DNA of 64,000 nucleotides, taken from the NCBI RefSeq assembly GCF_000527035.1, contig NZ_AZUK01000001.1, forward strand, positions 1,996,001 to 2,060,000, given 5' to 3'. The stretch is from Tolumonas lignilytica (lineage in GTDB: Bacteria > Pseudomonadota > Gammaproteobacteria > Enterobacterales > Aeromonadaceae). This document shows positions 8,889-18,970 of the stretch, in pieces. Positions within the stretch are counted from its first letter, which is position 1. Every line of letters starts with the position of its first letter. The position numbers and the translations under genes are program-made. Under the pieces are notes generated by a model, which searched no databases, had not been told where the DNA came from, and saw only the letters and a program-made list of their open reading frames with translations.

Positions 8889-11162
8889 TTATTGGCGCAG
8901 TTGCTGCGCGGCCTTGACCATATTTTGCAGGGCGGCCCGCGTTTCTGGCCAACCCCGCGTTTTTAAGCCACAGTCGGGGTTGACCCACAGGCGCTCTGTG
9001 GGGATGTGCTGCTGGGCTCTTTGTAAGAGCCGGGTCATCCATTCGGTATCCGGGATATTGGGGGAGTGAATGTCATACACACCGGGTCCGATATCATTAG
9101 GGTAAGCTTGGTGATGAAAGACATCCAGCAATTCCATATCCGAACGAGAGGTTTCCAATGTGATGACATCGGCATCCAACGCAATGATTGCGGGCATGAT
9201 GTCGCCAAATTCACAGTAGCACATGTGAGTATGGATTTGCGTATCATCATTGACGCCGGAGACTGCAATTTTAAACGCGTTAACGGCCCAATGAAGGTAG
9301 GCTTCCTGATCTTGCTGACGTAGTGGTAATCCTTCGCGTAGCGCCGGTTCATCGACTTGAATGATGGCTATTCCGGCTTTTTCTAAATCCAATACTTCTT
9401 GTCGCAATGCTAATGCCAACTGCAAGGCCATGGTTTCCTTTGCAATGTCTTCACGGGGAAACGACCAGCATAGCATCGTGATGGGGCCGGTCAGCATGCC
9501 TTTCATCGGTTTTTGGGTTAATGACTGGGCATATTGACTCCAGCGTACGGTCATGGTGGCAGGGCGGCTGATGTCGCCTACAATCACAGGGGGCTTGACG
9601 CAGCGTGAGCCATAGCTTTGTACCCAGCCATTTTGTGTAAAAGCATAACCGTCTAATTGTTCGCCAAAATATTCCACCATATCATTTCGCTCGGCCTCAC
9701 CATGCACGAGAACGTCCAGGCCGATTTGTTCCTGCTCGCGGACCGCATAAGCAATCTCTTGTTGAATGCCTTGTTCATAAGCGGCAAGCCCGATGTTTCC
9801 TTGTCTGAATTGGCGGCGGAGTTCGCGAATTTCCTTGGTCTGCGGAAAGGAACCTATGGTGGTGGTTGGCCAGGCGGGCAGTTGCAAGCGAGCACGTTGT
9901 TTCGTCACGCGTTGTGCATATCCGGTACTGCGCTCAGCGTCTGCGGGACGGATGGCGGCGGTTGCGATTTGTACGGCCTGATTTTGAACCCGGGTTGATG
10001 ATTGACGTTGTAATAACGGCGCACTATAGGCCTTGAGCGTTAATATTTTTTGATCGTCCGGTTCTCTGAGTGCGCGCTGTAACAGATGAAGTTCAATACA
10101 TTTTTGTCTGGCAAATGCGAACCAGCTTTTCGTTTCGGCATCCAACCGGGTTTCGGCATTGAGATCGATCGGGCAGTGTAATAATGAACATGAAGTGCCT
10201 ATCCAGAAATCAGGTCGTTGCTGTTTTATGGATGATAACTGGCTATAAAGCGCATCGAGATCAGCTCGCCAGATGTTGCGCCCGTTAATCAGACCCAGTG
10301 AAAGCTGCCAATGTGCAGGCAGTGCTGCAATGAGCTTGTCTAAGTCATGCGGACTTGCAGTTGCATCCAGATGGATGCCATCGATCGCCAATTCAGGCAA
10401 CCAGCCCAACTGATGTGTCACACTACCGAAGTAGGTGGTCAACAAGAGCTTGCTCTTGCCCTGTCTCAGTTGTGAATATGCCGACAGATAAGCCTGTTGC
10501 CATTCAACGGGTAGATCTAAGGCTAAAATAGGCTCGTCGATTTGTATCCATTCCACTTGTCGTTCTGAGAGTTTATGTAATATCTGCTGATACACAGCTA
10601 ACAACTGGGGCAACAGAGAAAGTTTATTGAATTCACTACCTTTGTTTTTCCCTAGCCAGAGATAGCTGAGTGGCCCCAGCAGCACGGGTTTGGCCTGATA
10701 TCCTGCCGCGAGAGCTTCATCCAGTTCGTCAAATAACTGCGTCCAGCCGAGGTGGAAATCCTGTCCGGCGTGAAATTCAGGAACCAAATAATGATAGTTG
10801 GTATTAAACCATTTACTCATTTCAGCTGCCGGAACGGCTTGACCTGTGGGCGCTTTTCCTCGAGCGATCCGGAATAACGTGTCTAAGTTAATTTCGCCCT
10901 GTAATTCTGCGTGGCGGGCAGGAACATTGCCAACCATCAGGCTGGTGGCCAGTATATGATCATACCAGGCAAAGTCACCAACCGGGATAAGGTCAATTCC
11001 GGACTCCTGTTGCCATTGCCAATGCCGTAAACGAAGTGCTTTGCCGACGTTGATGAGTTCAGCCTGCGTTATTTTTTCAGCCCAATAAGCTTCCAAAGCT
11101 GTTTTCAACTCACGATGTATGCCGATGCGGGGAAAACCCAGGGTATGTGTTGTGTAACGCAT
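8889..11162 (-). CDS. metE: Cobalamin-independent methionine synthase
   Basis: A 757-aa cytosolic enzyme that transfers the methyl group of 5-methyltetrahydropteroyl-triglutamate to homocysteine. The N-terminal domain starts [15 protein letters not shown]; the C-terminal catalytic domain has [14 protein letters not shown], the zinc ligands in [11 protein letters not shown] (His646, Cys648) and Cys731 in [11 protein letters not shown]. An in-frame GTG lies two codons upstream, but the ATG at 11162 has GGAG five bases before it and is the better start. Divergent from metR; the intervening region holds met boxes, so repression by MetJ with S-adenosylmethionine and activation by MetR are expected. 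Confidence 0.96.
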   Translation of the reverse strand: MRYTTHTLGFPRIGIHRELKTALEAYWAEKITQAELINVGKALRLRHWQWQQESGIDLIPVGDFAWYDHILATSLMVGNVPARHAELQGEINLDTLFRIARGKAPTGQAVPAAEMSKWFNTNYHYLVPEFHAGQDFHLGWTQLFDELDEALAAGYQAKPVLLGPLSYLWLGKNKGSEFNKLSLLPQLLAVYQQILHKLSERQVEWIQIDEPILALDLPVEWQQAYLSAYSQLRQGKSKLLLTTYFGSVTHQLGWLPELAIDGIHLDATASPHDLDKLIAALPAHWQLSLGLINGRNIWRADLDALYSQLSSIKQQRPDFWIGTSCSLLHCPIDLNAETRLDAETKSWFAFARQKCIELHLLQRALREPDDQKILTLKAYSAPLLQRQSSTRVQNQAVQIATAAIRPADAERSTGYAQRVTKQRARLQLPAWPTTTIGSFPQTKEIRELRRQFRQGNIGLAAYEQGIQQEIAYAVREQEQIGLDVLVHGEAERNDMVEYFGEQLDGYAFTQNGWVQSYGSRCVKPPVIVGDISRPATMTVRWSQYAQSLTQKPMKGMLTGPITMLCWSFPREDIAKETMALQLALALRQEVLDLEKAGIAIIQVDEPALREGLPLRQQDQEAYLHWAVNAFKIAVSGVNDDTQIHTHMCYCEFGDIMPAIIALDADVITLETSRSDMELLDVFHHQAYPNDIGPGVYDIHSPNIPDTEWMTRLLQRAQQHIPTERLWVNPDCGLKTRGWPETRAALQNMVKAAQQLRQ

Positions 11163-11175
11163 AATCACTCCAAAT

Positions 11176-11199
11176 AGATGTTTAGATGGCTAGATGTTT
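11176..11199. promoter_or_regulatory. Three tandem met boxes (MetJ operator) in the metE-metR intergenic region
   Basis: Three adjacent 8-mers read AGATGTTT (11176-11183), AGATGGCT (11184-11191) and AGATGTTT (11192-11199), with a weaker fourth unit at 11200-11207. They match the MetJ met-box consensus AGACGTCT, which works as tandem repeats without spacing. The array begins 14 bases upstream of metE and 73 bases before metR, so MetJ could control both. I found no clear TGAA-N5-TTCA MetR site. Confidence 0.78.
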
Positions 11200-11271
11200 A
11201 CACATCCATATTTGCGCGTTACCTTAATGGATACCAGTGCATTTATTGCATGCAGAACTTGCAGGATCCTC

Positions 11272-12147
11272 ATGTTTGAACTGAAACATCTTCGATCGTT
11301 ACTGACGTTAAAACAAAATGGTTCGCTAGCGGCGGCGTCGGCGGTGTTAAATCTGAGTCAGTCGGCGTTATCGCATCAATTCACCGAATTGGAAGGGCGC
11401 ATTGGCGGCCCGTTATTTTTACGCAAAAGTAAACCCATCGTTTTTACTGCTGACGGAATCAGACTAGTGACCTTGGCCGAAGCGATATTACCGCAGGTGG
11501 ATGATGTACAACGGTATTTGCAACGAGAACAGCATCCGGTTCAACTGCGCTTGAATATTGAATGCCACAGTTGTATTCGTTGGCTTACCCCTGCACTGCA
11601 TACGTTGCAAGATCGGTTTCCCAATCTGGAATGGATCTTTGCCAATCAGCTGGATTTTTCTCCGCAGCAGAGTTTGCTGCAAGGGGAGTTGGATATGGTG
11701 CTGACGGCGGATGTATTACCTGAAGCCGGTATTTTTTATGCGCCGTTGTTTGATTTTGAGATGCGATTGGTTATTCCAGCGACACATGCCTTAGCGGCAA
11801 AAGCCGTGATAGAACCGGAAGATTTGTGTCATGACGTCTTGCTTTCATATCCGGTGTCGCCACAGCGGCTGGATGTGATCAAACATTTCATGGCGCCCGC
11901 AAGCGTGAGCCCGAAGCAGATCAAAACAGTGGATAATACGCTCATGTTAATACAGATGGTGGCTGCAGGGTGGGGGATTGCCGTGTTACCGGATTGGGTT
12001 TGTCAGGAGTTTGAACCACCGGCGCTGATTGTATCCCGATCACTCGGACATGGACTATGGCGTCGTTTACATGCTGCGGTCCGAGTGGGCGAACGACAGC
12101 AACCGGCTATCAGTAGATTAATACAAGCACTGACCCGTCTTTCATAG
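11272..12147 (+). CDS. metR: LysR-type regulator of methionine synthesis
   Basis: A 291-aa LysR-family protein. The N-terminal winged helix-turn-helix covers residues about 2-60 (LKHLRSLLTLKQNGSLAAAS, then LSQSALSHQFTELE); the rest is the effector-binding domain, which in MetR senses homocysteine. The start at 11272 (MFELKHLRSL) matches the family start and has AGGA upstream; an earlier in-frame ATG at 11194 would lie inside the met boxes. Divergent orientation to metE is the classical arrangement and supports the name. It is convergent with npr, only one base apart. Confidence 0.93.
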   Translation: MFELKHLRSLLTLKQNGSLAAASAVLNLSQSALSHQFTELEGRIGGPLFLRKSKPIVFTADGIRLVTLAEAILPQVDDVQRYLQREQHPVQLRLNIECHSCIRWLTPALHTLQDRFPNLEWIFANQLDFSPQQSLLQGELDMVLTADVLPEAGIFYAPLFDFEMRLVIPATHALAAKAVIEPEDLCHDVLLSYPVSPQRLDVIKHFMAPASVSPKQIKTVDNTLMLIQMVAAGWGIAVLPDWVCQEFEPPALIVSRSLGHGLWRRLHAAVRVGERQQPAISRLIQALTRLS

Positions 12148-12148
12148 G

Positions 12149-12424
12149 TCATTCATTTTCATCGAATCGGGTTTCAAACAAATGCTGAACCGCTTCCATG
12201 ACCTCAATTGCCTCTGGTCCATCACAGATCACGCGGATCGTTTCTCCCTGTGCTGCTTCCAGCATCAGCAAGCCGACGACACTATCAGCACTGGCCTGTT
12301 TTTCTCCATTGCAGAGCGTGATCTTGGCTTTGAAATTAGCGACTAATTGCACCAATTTTATGGCGGCCCGCGCGTGTAATCCCAGCTTATTGATCACGGC
12401 GACTCGTTGTTCAACGCGAGGCAT
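12149..12424 (-). CDS. npr: Nitrogen PTS phosphocarrier protein NPr
   Basis: A 91-aa HPr-like protein. The phospho-accepting His17 sits in [15 protein letters not shown] and the regulatory serine region in [18 protein letters not shown]. It passes phosphate from EI-Ntr (PtsP, not in the window) to PtsN. The start at 12424 gives a normal length; a longer in-frame extension to 12553 overlaps rapZ and has no family similarity. Its first 14 bases overlap the end of rapZ. The last gene of the rpoN-hpf-ptsN-rapZ-npr block. Confidence 0.94.
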   Translation of the reverse strand: MPRVEQRVAVINKLGLHARAAIKLVQLVANFKAKITLCNGEKQASADSVVGLLMLEAAQGETIRVICDGPEAIEVMEAVQHLFETRFDENE

Positions 12425-13277
12425 GAGACTTCTCCAGCGTACGGTGACGACGTTGTACGGTTTTTCCCAGCACCAAAAAATGGTTCGCCAGTTGTTCGGC
12501 AATAAACACCGAGCGATGTTGACCGCCAGTACAACCAATGGCGACGGTGACATAGCTCCGGTTATTGCGTTCCAGTTGCGGTAGCCAGGTTTCCAGCAAA
12601 CTGATCAACTGATTGATGTATTTGACCACATCAGGTTGCGAATGCAGATAACGCTGCACAGGCTCATCCAATCCGGTGAGTGGCTTGAGCTCTGCAATCC
12701 AATGCGGATTTGGCAAAAACCGTGCGTCAAAGACAAAATCTGCATCTTTGGCGATGCCGTGCTTGAAGCCGAAAGACTCAAACACCATCACTAATTCATG
12801 TTCTTTTTTCCCGAGCACCCGTTCGCGGATTTGTTCACTGAGGTCATGAATACTTAGATGGCTGGTATCAATACGCAGATCGGCGAGCGATGATAATGGG
12901 GATAATAAATTGGTTTCCTGACGGATCGCCTGTTCTAACGTTAACTGTTGCCGAGACAAGGGGTGCAGTCGACGACTTTCGCCATAACGCTTTAACAAGG
13001 TTGCATTATCGGCATCAAAGAAAAAGCTGGAAAATTGCAGATCCCGATGCTGTCTGATGGCATCCAGGATAGAAACCAACTCATCGGCATTGGCTGGTAG
13101 GTTGCGAACATCGATACTCACCGCGATTTGATCGTATTTCCCTCGTAGCTCTGCCACCAACTGAAATAACAGCGAAACCGGCAAATTATCTACGCAGTAA
13201 TAACCCAGATCTTCCAGAACCCGCAGGGCAACGGTTTTCCCTGAGCCAGAGCGACCACTAACCACGATGAGTTTCAT
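12411..13277 (-). CDS. rapZ: RNase adapter protein RapZ
   Basis: A 288-aa protein with a Walker A motif GRSGSGKT at residues 8-15 and the C-terminal RapZ region [13 protein letters not shown] followed by a basic tail ([11 protein letters not shown]). In E. coli RapZ binds GlcN6P, guides RNase E to the small RNA GlmZ and thereby controls GlmS and the supply of hexosamine for the envelope. Located between ptsN (6 bases upstream) and npr (overlapping). Length and motif positions are typical. Confidence 0.95.
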   Translation of the reverse strand: MKLIVVSGRSGSGKTVALRVLEDLGYYCVDNLPVSLLFQLVAELRGKYDQIAVSIDVRNLPANADELVSILDAIRQHRDLQFSSFFFDADNATLLKRYGESRRLHPLSRQQLTLEQAIRQETNLLSPLSSLADLRIDTSHLSIHDLSEQIRERVLGKKEHELVMVFESFGFKHGIAKDADFVFDARFLPNPHWIAELKPLTGLDEPVQRYLHSQPDVVKYINQLISLLETWLPQLERNNRSYVTVAIGCTGGQHRSVFIAEQLANHFLVLGKTVQRRHRTLEKSHASR

Positions 13278-13283
13278 CGATCA

Positions 13284-13730
13284 TCATCCATTGATCATTT
13301 GTTGATAAAGCGCTTCGTCGGATTCGGCTAGCCGTAATTGACGACAGAAGTTTTTATCGTTGAATTTTTCTGCCACCAGCGCCAGTGTTTTCAGATGCAT
13401 TTTACACTCGCTTTCTGGCACTAACATGGCAAACAAAAGATCCACGGGTTGATTGTCTATGGCATCGAAAGGGATCGGTTGTTCCAGCGTCAGGAGTATC
13501 CCAGTGACAGGATAACCATCGGGGATTCTGCCGTGCGGAATGGCAATCGCTCCGCCGATACCGGTCGTTCCCATTTTTTCCCGAGCTTGCAGACTGTCGA
13601 AGATCTTTTGTTCGTCGAGTCCTAGTTTGGGGGCGGCTAATTCGCTGATGATTTCCAGCACACGTTTTTTGCTGCTGCATGGGACTGCACTTTTCGTGCA
13701 GTCCGCAGACAAGATTTCAGAAATTAACAT
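13284..13730 (-). CDS. ptsN: Nitrogen-regulatory EIIA protein PtsN
   Basis: A 148-aa EIIA-Ntr protein. The active His66 lies in GGAIAIPHGRI, and the family stretches KKRVLEIISELAAPKLG, REKMGTTGIGG and AIDNQPVDLLFAMLVPE are clear. It takes phosphate from NPr and in known bacteria regulates potassium transport, the phosphate-starvation kinase and other partners. Start: ATG at 13730, two bases after the hpf stop; an in-frame GTG at 13736 would overlap hpf and cannot be excluded. No strong ribosome site is seen, so coupling to hpf translation is likely. Confidence 0.94.
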   Translation of the reverse strand: MLISEILSADCTKSAVPCSSKKRVLEIISELAAPKLGLDEQKIFDSLQAREKMGTTGIGGAIAIPHGRIPDGYPVTGILLTLEQPIPFDAIDNQPVDLLFAMLVPESECKMHLKTLALVAEKFNDKNFCRQLRLAESDEALYQQMING

Positions 13731-13732
13731 GA

Positions 13733-14020
13733 TCACTTGCTAGATAGTTTTTCTTTGTATTTGATGATCTGACGATCCAGTTTATCCATCAGAGCATCAA
13801 TGGCGGCATACAGACTGTCATCTTCGGCATTGGCAAAAATCTCACCACCATTGACATTCAGTTTCGCTTCCGCGATTTGTTTCAGTTTTTCTACAGATAA
13901 GATCACTTGAACGTTGTTGATGTGCTCGAAGTGACGTTCTAAACGGGCAAATTTAGTTGTGACATAATCACGCAATGCATCAGTTAACTCGATATGGTGA
14001 CCTGACAGGTTGATTTGCAT
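13733..14020 (-). CDS. hpf: Ribosome hibernation promoting factor, short form
   Basis: A 95-aa protein starting MQINLSGHHIELTDALRDYV, the HPF/YfiA S30AE fold, without the long C-terminal domain. It binds the 30S decoding region and promotes 100S dimers in stationary phase together with RMF. It sits 21 bases after rpoN and immediately before ptsN, as in other gammaproteobacteria. Size and charged C-terminus (KYKEKLSSK) fit the short class. Confidence 0.94.
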   Translation of the reverse strand: MQINLSGHHIELTDALRDYVTTKFARLERHFEHINNVQVILSVEKLKQIAEAKLNVNGGEIFANAEDDSLYAAIDALMDKLDRQIIKYKEKLSSK

Positions 14021-14041
14021 AACGTCTTCCTTATTGTTGGC

Positions 14042-15493
14042 CTACAGCAGGCGTTTGCGTTGGCTTGATGGTGGTATGGACAACGATTCGCGGTATTTTG
14101 CGATCGTTCTTCGTGCCACCATAATGCCTTGTTCAGTCAGCAAGTCTGCGATCTTGCTGTCGCTTAACGGTTTGGCCGGGTTTTCTGCCGCGACCAGTTT
14201 TTTTATTAAGGCTCTGATCGCGGTCGAAGAACACTCGCCGCCGCTCTCAGTATTAACATGACTAGAGAAAAAATACTTCAGTTCAAAGATGCCACGAGGC
14301 GTGTGCATGTATTTTTGTGTAGTAACTCGCGAAATTGTCGATTCGTGCATCTCCACTTCCTCGGCAACATCATTCAAAACCATCGGCTTCATTGCCTCTT
14401 CGCCATACTCAAAGAAGTCCTGTTGCTGTTGTACAATACAGTTGGCTACTTTCAGAAGTGTTTCATTCCGGCTTTCTAAGCTCTTGATAAACCACTTGGC
14501 TTCTTGCAAATGAGAACGGATGAACTGGCTGTCGCTGCTGTTACGGGCATGGCGTGCCATCGAGGCATAGGTTTCATTGATACGAATTTTGGGCATCGCA
14601 TCCGGATTTAATTCCACCACCCAGCGCCCATTTTTCTTCAGCACGGCAACATCAGGAATGACATAACTGGATTCGCTCGGCATGACACGACTGCCGGGAC
14701 GCGGCTCCAACGTCTGGATCAGTTGCAGAATTTCTTTCAGGTCAGTTTCTTTCAACTGGAGTTTGCGGGCCAGATTCCGGTAATCGCGCGCACCCAGTAG
14801 ATCCATGTGATCTTTGATGGCCTGACGGGCTTCATTCAACCAGGGTGTTTCTGGTACGAACTGATTGAGCTGGATTAACAAACACTCCTGTACCGAACGG
14901 GCGGCCACTCCGATGGGATCAAAATGCTGGATCCGTTTTAACACGGCTTCAATTTCATCCATCTCCACGGGGTCTTCATCCGTTGTGACGGCTTGCTGGA
15001 TCTCTTCCAGTGTGGCGCTGAGATAGCCGGATTCATCGATACTATCAATGATCGTGAGCGCAATGGCGGCATCTTGATCACTGAACGGGGTTAGGCGCAT
15101 CTGCCACAAGAGATAGTCTTGTAAGGTTTCCGATGTTTCACCCTGATAAATGGATTCATCATCACTGTTCATCAGTCCACTGGAGGGGGCGGAGCCAGCA
15201 GCGGTATAAACCTCATCCCAGGTGGTATCCATGGGCAGTTCCTCAGGCATGTTTTCTTGTGCCTGAGCCATCTCTTCGCTGCTATCCGGCGGAGTGAAAT
15301 CTTCATCATCAGGAAGTTCCGGCGTAGCAATATCTGATTCATCCTCTTGTTCCAATAAAGGATTGGCATCAATGGCTTGCTGGATTTCCTGCTGTAGTTC
15401 CAAAGTGGACAGTTGCAGCAGACGAATCGCTTGTTGCAATTGTGGGGTCATGGCAAGTTGTTGGCCAAGACGCAACTGTAAGGTCGGCTTCAT
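14042..15493 (-). CDS. rpoN: RNA polymerase sigma-54 factor
   Basis: A 483-aa sigma-54. Region I is the Gln/Leu-rich activator-response segment (residues about 1-50), region II is acidic (about 50-115), and region III ends in the RpoN box [10 protein letters not shown] at residues 460-469, which reads the -24 element. A helix-turn-helix ([13 protein letters not shown]) precedes it. It directs transcription that needs AAA+ activators, for example in nitrogen assimilation, motility and pili. The start follows AAGGA with longer than usual spacing. A structured inverted repeat lies about 40 bases upstream. Confidence 0.96.
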   Translation of the reverse strand: MKPTLQLRLGQQLAMTPQLQQAIRLLQLSTLELQQEIQQAIDANPLLEQEDESDIATPELPDDEDFTPPDSSEEMAQAQENMPEELPMDTTWDEVYTAAGSAPSSGLMNSDDESIYQGETSETLQDYLLWQMRLTPFSDQDAAIALTIIDSIDESGYLSATLEEIQQAVTTDEDPVEMDEIEAVLKRIQHFDPIGVAARSVQECLLIQLNQFVPETPWLNEARQAIKDHMDLLGARDYRNLARKLQLKETDLKEILQLIQTLEPRPGSRVMPSESSYVIPDVAVLKKNGRWVVELNPDAMPKIRINETYASMARHARNSSDSQFIRSHLQEAKWFIKSLESRNETLLKVANCIVQQQQDFFEYGEEAMKPMVLNDVAEEVEMHESTISRVTTQKYMHTPRGIFELKYFFSSHVNTESGGECSSTAIRALIKKLVAAENPAKPLSDSKIADLLTEQGIMVARRTIAKYRESLSIPPSSQRKRLL

Positions 15494-15532
15494 CTACGGG
15501 ATTTGTCCTTAGTCTCTAATTTCCATATCGGC

Positions 15533-15574
15533 GCTTGTAGTCAGCCGGTTGGCTGAAACGATCAATCTACAAGC
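15533..15574. repeat. Nested inverted repeat upstream of rpoN
   Basis: An outer stem GCTTGTAG (15533-15540) with CTACAAGC (15567-15574) encloses a perfect inner hairpin TCAGCC/GGCTGA (15541-15546 and 15551-15556), leaving a ten-base one-sided bulge. In the rpoN mRNA it would end about 40 bases before the start codon. No T-run follows, so a structured leader or an intercistronic processing site is as likely as a terminator. Confidence 0.55.
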
Positions 15575-15619
15575 TGTCCGTGAGTTAATTATGGCTGATA
15601 ATCGCCATTGACACACTGT

Positions 15620-16345
15620 TTACAGGGTAAATCCTTCACCGAGGTAAACTTGTTTCACATGCTCATTTTGCAGGATCTCTGCCGGTGTGCCTTCAGCAAT
15701 CAGGTTTCCATGGCTGACAATATAGGCTTTTTCGCAGACATCCAACGTTTCACGCACGTTATGATCGGTAATTAATACACCGAGACCGCGATCACGTAAA
15801 TGCTCAATGATGCGTTTAATGTCGATCACGGAAATAGGATCAACACCTGCAAACGGCTCATCCAGCAGAATAAAGCGGGGCTCTACGGCCAAGGCCCGCG
15901 CTATTTCTACCCGGCGGCGTTCCCCTCCGGAGAGACTCATACCTGTGTTTTTCCGAATATGACCGATATGAAATTCTTCCAGCAAGGCTTCCATTTTTTC
16001 TTTTTGCTCCGCCCGGGTCAGTTCGCCGCGCAGTTGTAAGACGCCAAGTAAGTTCTCTTCCACCGTCAGGCGGCGAAAAATGGAGGCTTCCTGTGGAAGA
16101 TAGCCAATACCATGACGTGCACGCTGATGCATGGGCATGGACGTGATGTTTTGTTCATCAATGGTGACGGTTCCACCATCTTGCGGTACCAGTCCGACAA
16201 TCATATAAAAAGAGGTGGTTTTGCCTGCACCATTTGGCCCTAACAGGCCTACGACCTGCCCGGTCGCCACCTGGAGACTGACATTTTGAACCACTTGTCG
16301 GCCTTTATAACTTTTCTTCAGACCGCTTGCTTGCAAAAGAGCCAT
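15620..16345 (-). CDS. lptB: LPS export ABC transporter ATPase LptB
   Basis: A 241-aa ATPase with Walker A GPNGAGKT (residues 36-43), signature [15 protein letters not shown] and Walker [14 protein letters not shown]. It powers LptFG extraction of LPS from the inner membrane to LptC. The start at 16345 ([16 protein letters not shown]) matches the family and follows the lptA stop by four bases; an in-frame codon at 16381 would lie inside lptA. Third gene of the lptC-lptA-lptB set. Confidence 0.96.
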   Translation of the reverse strand: MALLQASGLKKSYKGRQVVQNVSLQVATGQVVGLLGPNGAGKTTSFYMIVGLVPQDGGTVTIDEQNITSMPMHQRARHGIGYLPQEASIFRRLTVEENLLGVLQLRGELTRAEQKEKMEALLEEFHIGHIRKNTGMSLSGGERRRVEIARALAVEPRFILLDEPFAGVDPISVIDIKRIIEHLRDRGLGVLITDHNVRETLDVCEKAYIVSHGNLIAEGTPAEILQNEHVKQVYLGEGFTL

Positions 16346-16349
16346 AAAT

Positions 16350-16868
16350 TTATTGTTTGCCTGCTTTGTTAAATTCGTCAATTTCCTGTGGTAGGAAAAT
16401 GGTTTTTACGCGAGAACCTTTGCCACTGCTCTGTGCAACCATCTGTTGCTTCTGGATGTCATAGCGGATCACATCGCCGTTCACTTGATTATCATCCTGT
16501 TTCAGCTCGGCTTTTCCCGTTAAGGTGACCAAGCGATCTTTGAGTTGATAGCGCAGTTCGTTGGCACTGGCATTGACTGGTTTGCCATTATCCAGGATTT
16601 GGAAAAATGTCGCCGGATAGCCGGTGGCAATCATTTCATCATTGCCTTTTTCATGACGTAATACCACGACTTTATCGGCATGGATAATGATAGACCCCTG
16701 AGTGATCTTGACGTCTTGAAGAAAGGTCACTTTGTTGGCATTCAATTCGGCCTGCTGGCTGACCGAGTCAACCGTCACAGGTTGCTGATAATCGGATTGT
16801 TTCGCAAAAGCGCTGGCCGAGAACAGCAGCATCAATCCAAAACTAACGTGGCTTAAAGTAAGTCGCAT
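16350..16868 (-). CDS. lptA: LPS transport periplasmic protein LptA
   Basis: A 172-aa periplasmic protein with a signal peptide ending in SASAFAKQ (cleavage about residue 22). The OstA-type beta-jellyroll region runs from about residue 30 to 150 (for example [20 protein letters not shown]). It bridges LptC and LptD across the periplasm as LPS moves outward. Its start overlaps lptC by 26 bases. The length is slightly below the E. coli protein. Confidence 0.94.
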   Translation of the reverse strand: MRLTLSHVSFGLMLLFSASAFAKQSDYQQPVTVDSVSQQAELNANKVTFLQDVKITQGSIIIHADKVVVLRHEKGNDEMIATGYPATFFQILDNGKPVNASANELRYQLKDRLVTLTGKAELKQDDNQVNGDVIRYDIQKQQMVAQSSGKGSRVKTIFLPQEIDEFNKAGKQ

Positions 16869-17406
16869 GTCCTTGGTCCAGAATTTGGTAGCGTTTGTTA
16901 TTCAAATCAGCATGTAAGCCGACACCTTGTACATGATAATCCGGGCTGTCAATAGTAATGGGCTTGTCGCTCGTTATCTGATGTTTATTAATGTCCATTT
17001 CCAGATACGAGGTTTGCATACGATCAACATCTATTGCCGGATTATGATTTTTGATCAATACGTTATCGTGCAAAATCAAGCGATCGTTACTGAAAAGCTG
17101 GCCGCTGTTGGCGGAAATATTCCAGGCTTTTTGACCATCAGGATCAAATGTCTGTAATACCGGGTGTGTGGTCTTGGTCATTTTATCTTGCTGATAATAA
17201 AAAGCCTGATCTGCAGTAAAAATATCGGTTAACTTCCCATCTGCTGAGTAGCGCTGGTTATGAAGTTTGGTCGCAGTAAAACTGGGTAAAGAAAGATCTT
17301 GTTTCTGCAATTGAGCATTCTGATTATCGCGCTGCGAAGACCATTGCCAAGCCAGCAGAGAGGCTAAAAACAGGAAAAACATCAGTAGCGTTTGCCGGCT
17401 GATCAT
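16843..17406 (-). CDS. lptC: LPS export membrane protein LptC
   Basis: A 187-aa bitopic protein: one N-terminal membrane helix (MISRQTLLMFFLFLASLLAW) and a periplasmic LptC/YrbK domain with alternating polar strands. It accepts LPS from LptBFG and passes it to LptA. The start at 17406 overlaps the kdsC stop by four bases (ATGA); a longer frame to 17463 lies inside kdsC. The end overlaps lptA. Confidence 0.92.
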   Translation of the reverse strand: MISRQTLLMFFLFLASLLAWQWSSQRDNQNAQLQKQDLSLPSFTATKLHNQRYSADGKLTDIFTADQAFYYQQDKMTKTTHPVLQTFDPDGQKAWNISANSGQLFSNDRLILHDNVLIKNHNPAIDVDRMQTSYLEMDINKHQITSDKPITIDSPDYHVQGVGLHADLNNKRYQILDQGHATYFKPR

Positions 17407-17960
17407 ATTGACATTCCCTGGGCCGAGTCGAACAAACCCTGAGCAAGCAGAATCAGATCGCATACTTCCCGCACAGCGCCTTCACCCCCACGGGTATGGG
17501 TCACCCAGTCTGCCTTCTGTCGTACCAGCGGGTGCGCATTGGCGACCGCAATACCGAGTGCAGCATTGTTCATGACGGGCAAATCAATGACGTCATCCCC
17601 GATATAGGCAGCTTGCGAGGCAGAAAGTTCCAGTTTATCTAACAGATCTTCAAAGGCCGGCAATTTGTTACCCTGACCTTGATAGATATGCTGGACACCG
17701 AGCGCCTGCATGCGGCGCTGCACGATGTTGGAATTACGACCAGTAATGACTGCCACATCGATACCGGCATTGAGCAAGGCTTTGATGCCGAAACCATCAT
17801 GGGTATGAAACGTTTTCAGCTCTTCGCCGTCGTTGCCCATATAGATCAGTCCATCTGACAAGACGCCATCGACATCGCAAACCAACAGACGAATATCAGC
17901 CGCCAGTGTCATAACGTGCTTTTCTACAGGGCCATAACAGGTCGTTATTAACTCGCTCAT
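17403..17960 (-). CDS. kdsC: 3-deoxy-D-manno-octulosonate 8-phosphate phosphatase
   Basis: A 185-aa HAD-family phosphatase of the small tetrameric KdsC type. The nucleophile motif is VCDVDGVLSDG (Asp29, Asp31), motif II lies in AVITGRNS and the distal acidic motif is GDDVIDLPVM. It makes free Kdo for the LPS inner core. The start overlaps the kdsD stop by four bases (ATGA), and the end overlaps lptC by four, so all three are translationally coupled. Confidence 0.95.
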   Translation of the reverse strand: MSELITTCYGPVEKHVMTLAADIRLLVCDVDGVLSDGLIYMGNDGEELKTFHTHDGFGIKALLNAGIDVAVITGRNSNIVQRRMQALGVQHIYQGQGNKLPAFEDLLDKLELSASQAAYIGDDVIDLPVMNNAALGIAVANAHPLVRQKADWVTHTRGGEGAVREVCDLILLAQGLFDSAQGMSI

Positions 17961-18931
17961 ACTACACCGGCTTTGAGGACATCATGCATATTAAAAGCAC
18001 CGATAGGATGGCGTTGTTTATCCAGCACAATCAGTGCGTTGATTTTTCTTTCCTGCATCAGTTTAACCGATTGGGCCACCAGCATTTCGGCTGGCACGGT
18101 GATGCAATTGACCGTCATGACTTTGGTGATCGGGGTGGTATGGATATCAAGCTGCTGATCCAGTATGCGACGTAAATCGCCATCAGTGAAAATACCGGCC
18201 AGGGTTCCGGCATTATCCAGAATGGCAGTCATGCCAAGGCCTTTACGACTCATTTCGAGTAAGGCATCACTCACCGTCGCCTGATCGGAGACCGCGGGTA
18301 TCAGTTCGCCCTGATGCATAATATCGGCGTTGCGTAATAGCAGTTTTCGACCCAGCGCTCCGCCTGGGTGCGACATGGCGAAGTCATCGGCGGTGAACCC
18401 TCGGGCTTCCAGCAACGATACAGCCAGCGCATCGCCGAGCACTAACGTAGCGGTGGTGCTGGAGGTAGGTGCGAGTCCTAATGAGCAGGCTTCTTGTTCC
18501 ACATGCAGGCAAAGATGAATATCCGCCTCTTTGGCCATGGTGGAATCAGGACGGCTGGTCATGCAGATTAGCGGGATCCCCCAGCGCTTGATCACAGGCA
18601 GGACGGCCATAATCTCATTGCTTTCACCAGAGTTGGAAATGGCAATGACAATGTCATTGGCACTCAGCATGCCAAGATCACCGTGGCTGGCTTCGCCTGG
18701 GTGGATAAAAAAGGACGGCGTGCCGGTACTGGCAAAACTCGCGGCCATTTTACGGGCAATGTGGCCTGATTTACCCATTCCCATCACCACGACTTTACCG
18801 CGACACTCAAAGAGCATCTGACAAGCCTGACTGAATTGTTCATCCAGCGTTTGAAAAAGCCCTTCTATCGCTTGCAACTCCAAGCGTAAAACCCGTTGTG
18901 CGGACTGGCGGAAATCAAAATTGGTTGTCAT
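17957..18931 (-). CDS. kdsD: Arabinose-5-phosphate isomerase
   Basis: A 324-aa enzyme that converts ribulose 5-phosphate to arabinose 5-phosphate, the first step toward Kdo. An N-terminal SIS domain (GMGKSGHIARKMAASF, then FIHPGEASHGDLGM) is followed by two CBS domains from about residue 205 to the end. The start at 18931 (MTTNFDFRQSAQ) has GAGG seven bases upstream; a longer frame to 18958 lacks this. It leads the minus-strand LPS/rpoN block. The yrbG gene that precedes kdsD in E. coli is absent. Confidence 0.95.
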   Translation of the reverse strand: MTTNFDFRQSAQRVLRLELQAIEGLFQTLDEQFSQACQMLFECRGKVVVMGMGKSGHIARKMAASFASTGTPSFFIHPGEASHGDLGMLSANDIVIAISNSGESNEIMAVLPVIKRWGIPLICMTSRPDSTMAKEADIHLCLHVEQEACSLGLAPTSSTTATLVLGDALAVSLLEARGFTADDFAMSHPGGALGRKLLLRNADIMHQGELIPAVSDQATVSDALLEMSRKGLGMTAILDNAGTLAGIFTDGDLRRILDQQLDIHTTPITKVMTVNCITVPAEMLVAQSVKLMQERKINALIVLDKQRHPIGAFNMHDVLKAGVV

Positions 18932-18964
18932 CAACGATCCTCTGAGCGTATTGCGCAATAGCCT

Positions 18965-18970
18965 ATTATA
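18965..18970 (-). promoter_or_regulatory. Candidate -10 element for the kdsD operon
   Basis: A perfect TATAAT on the minus strand lies 34 bases before the kdsD start. The -35 region is poor. The 171 bp between kdsD and mlaF must hold the divergent promoters; a small palindrome GTATC-AATA-GATAC at 19021-19034 also lies there. Confidence 0.5.

Noticed and set aside
12198-12584. Plus-strand ORF across npr and rapZ
   Set aside because: It is opposite two well-recognised genes, and its translation has no known motif.
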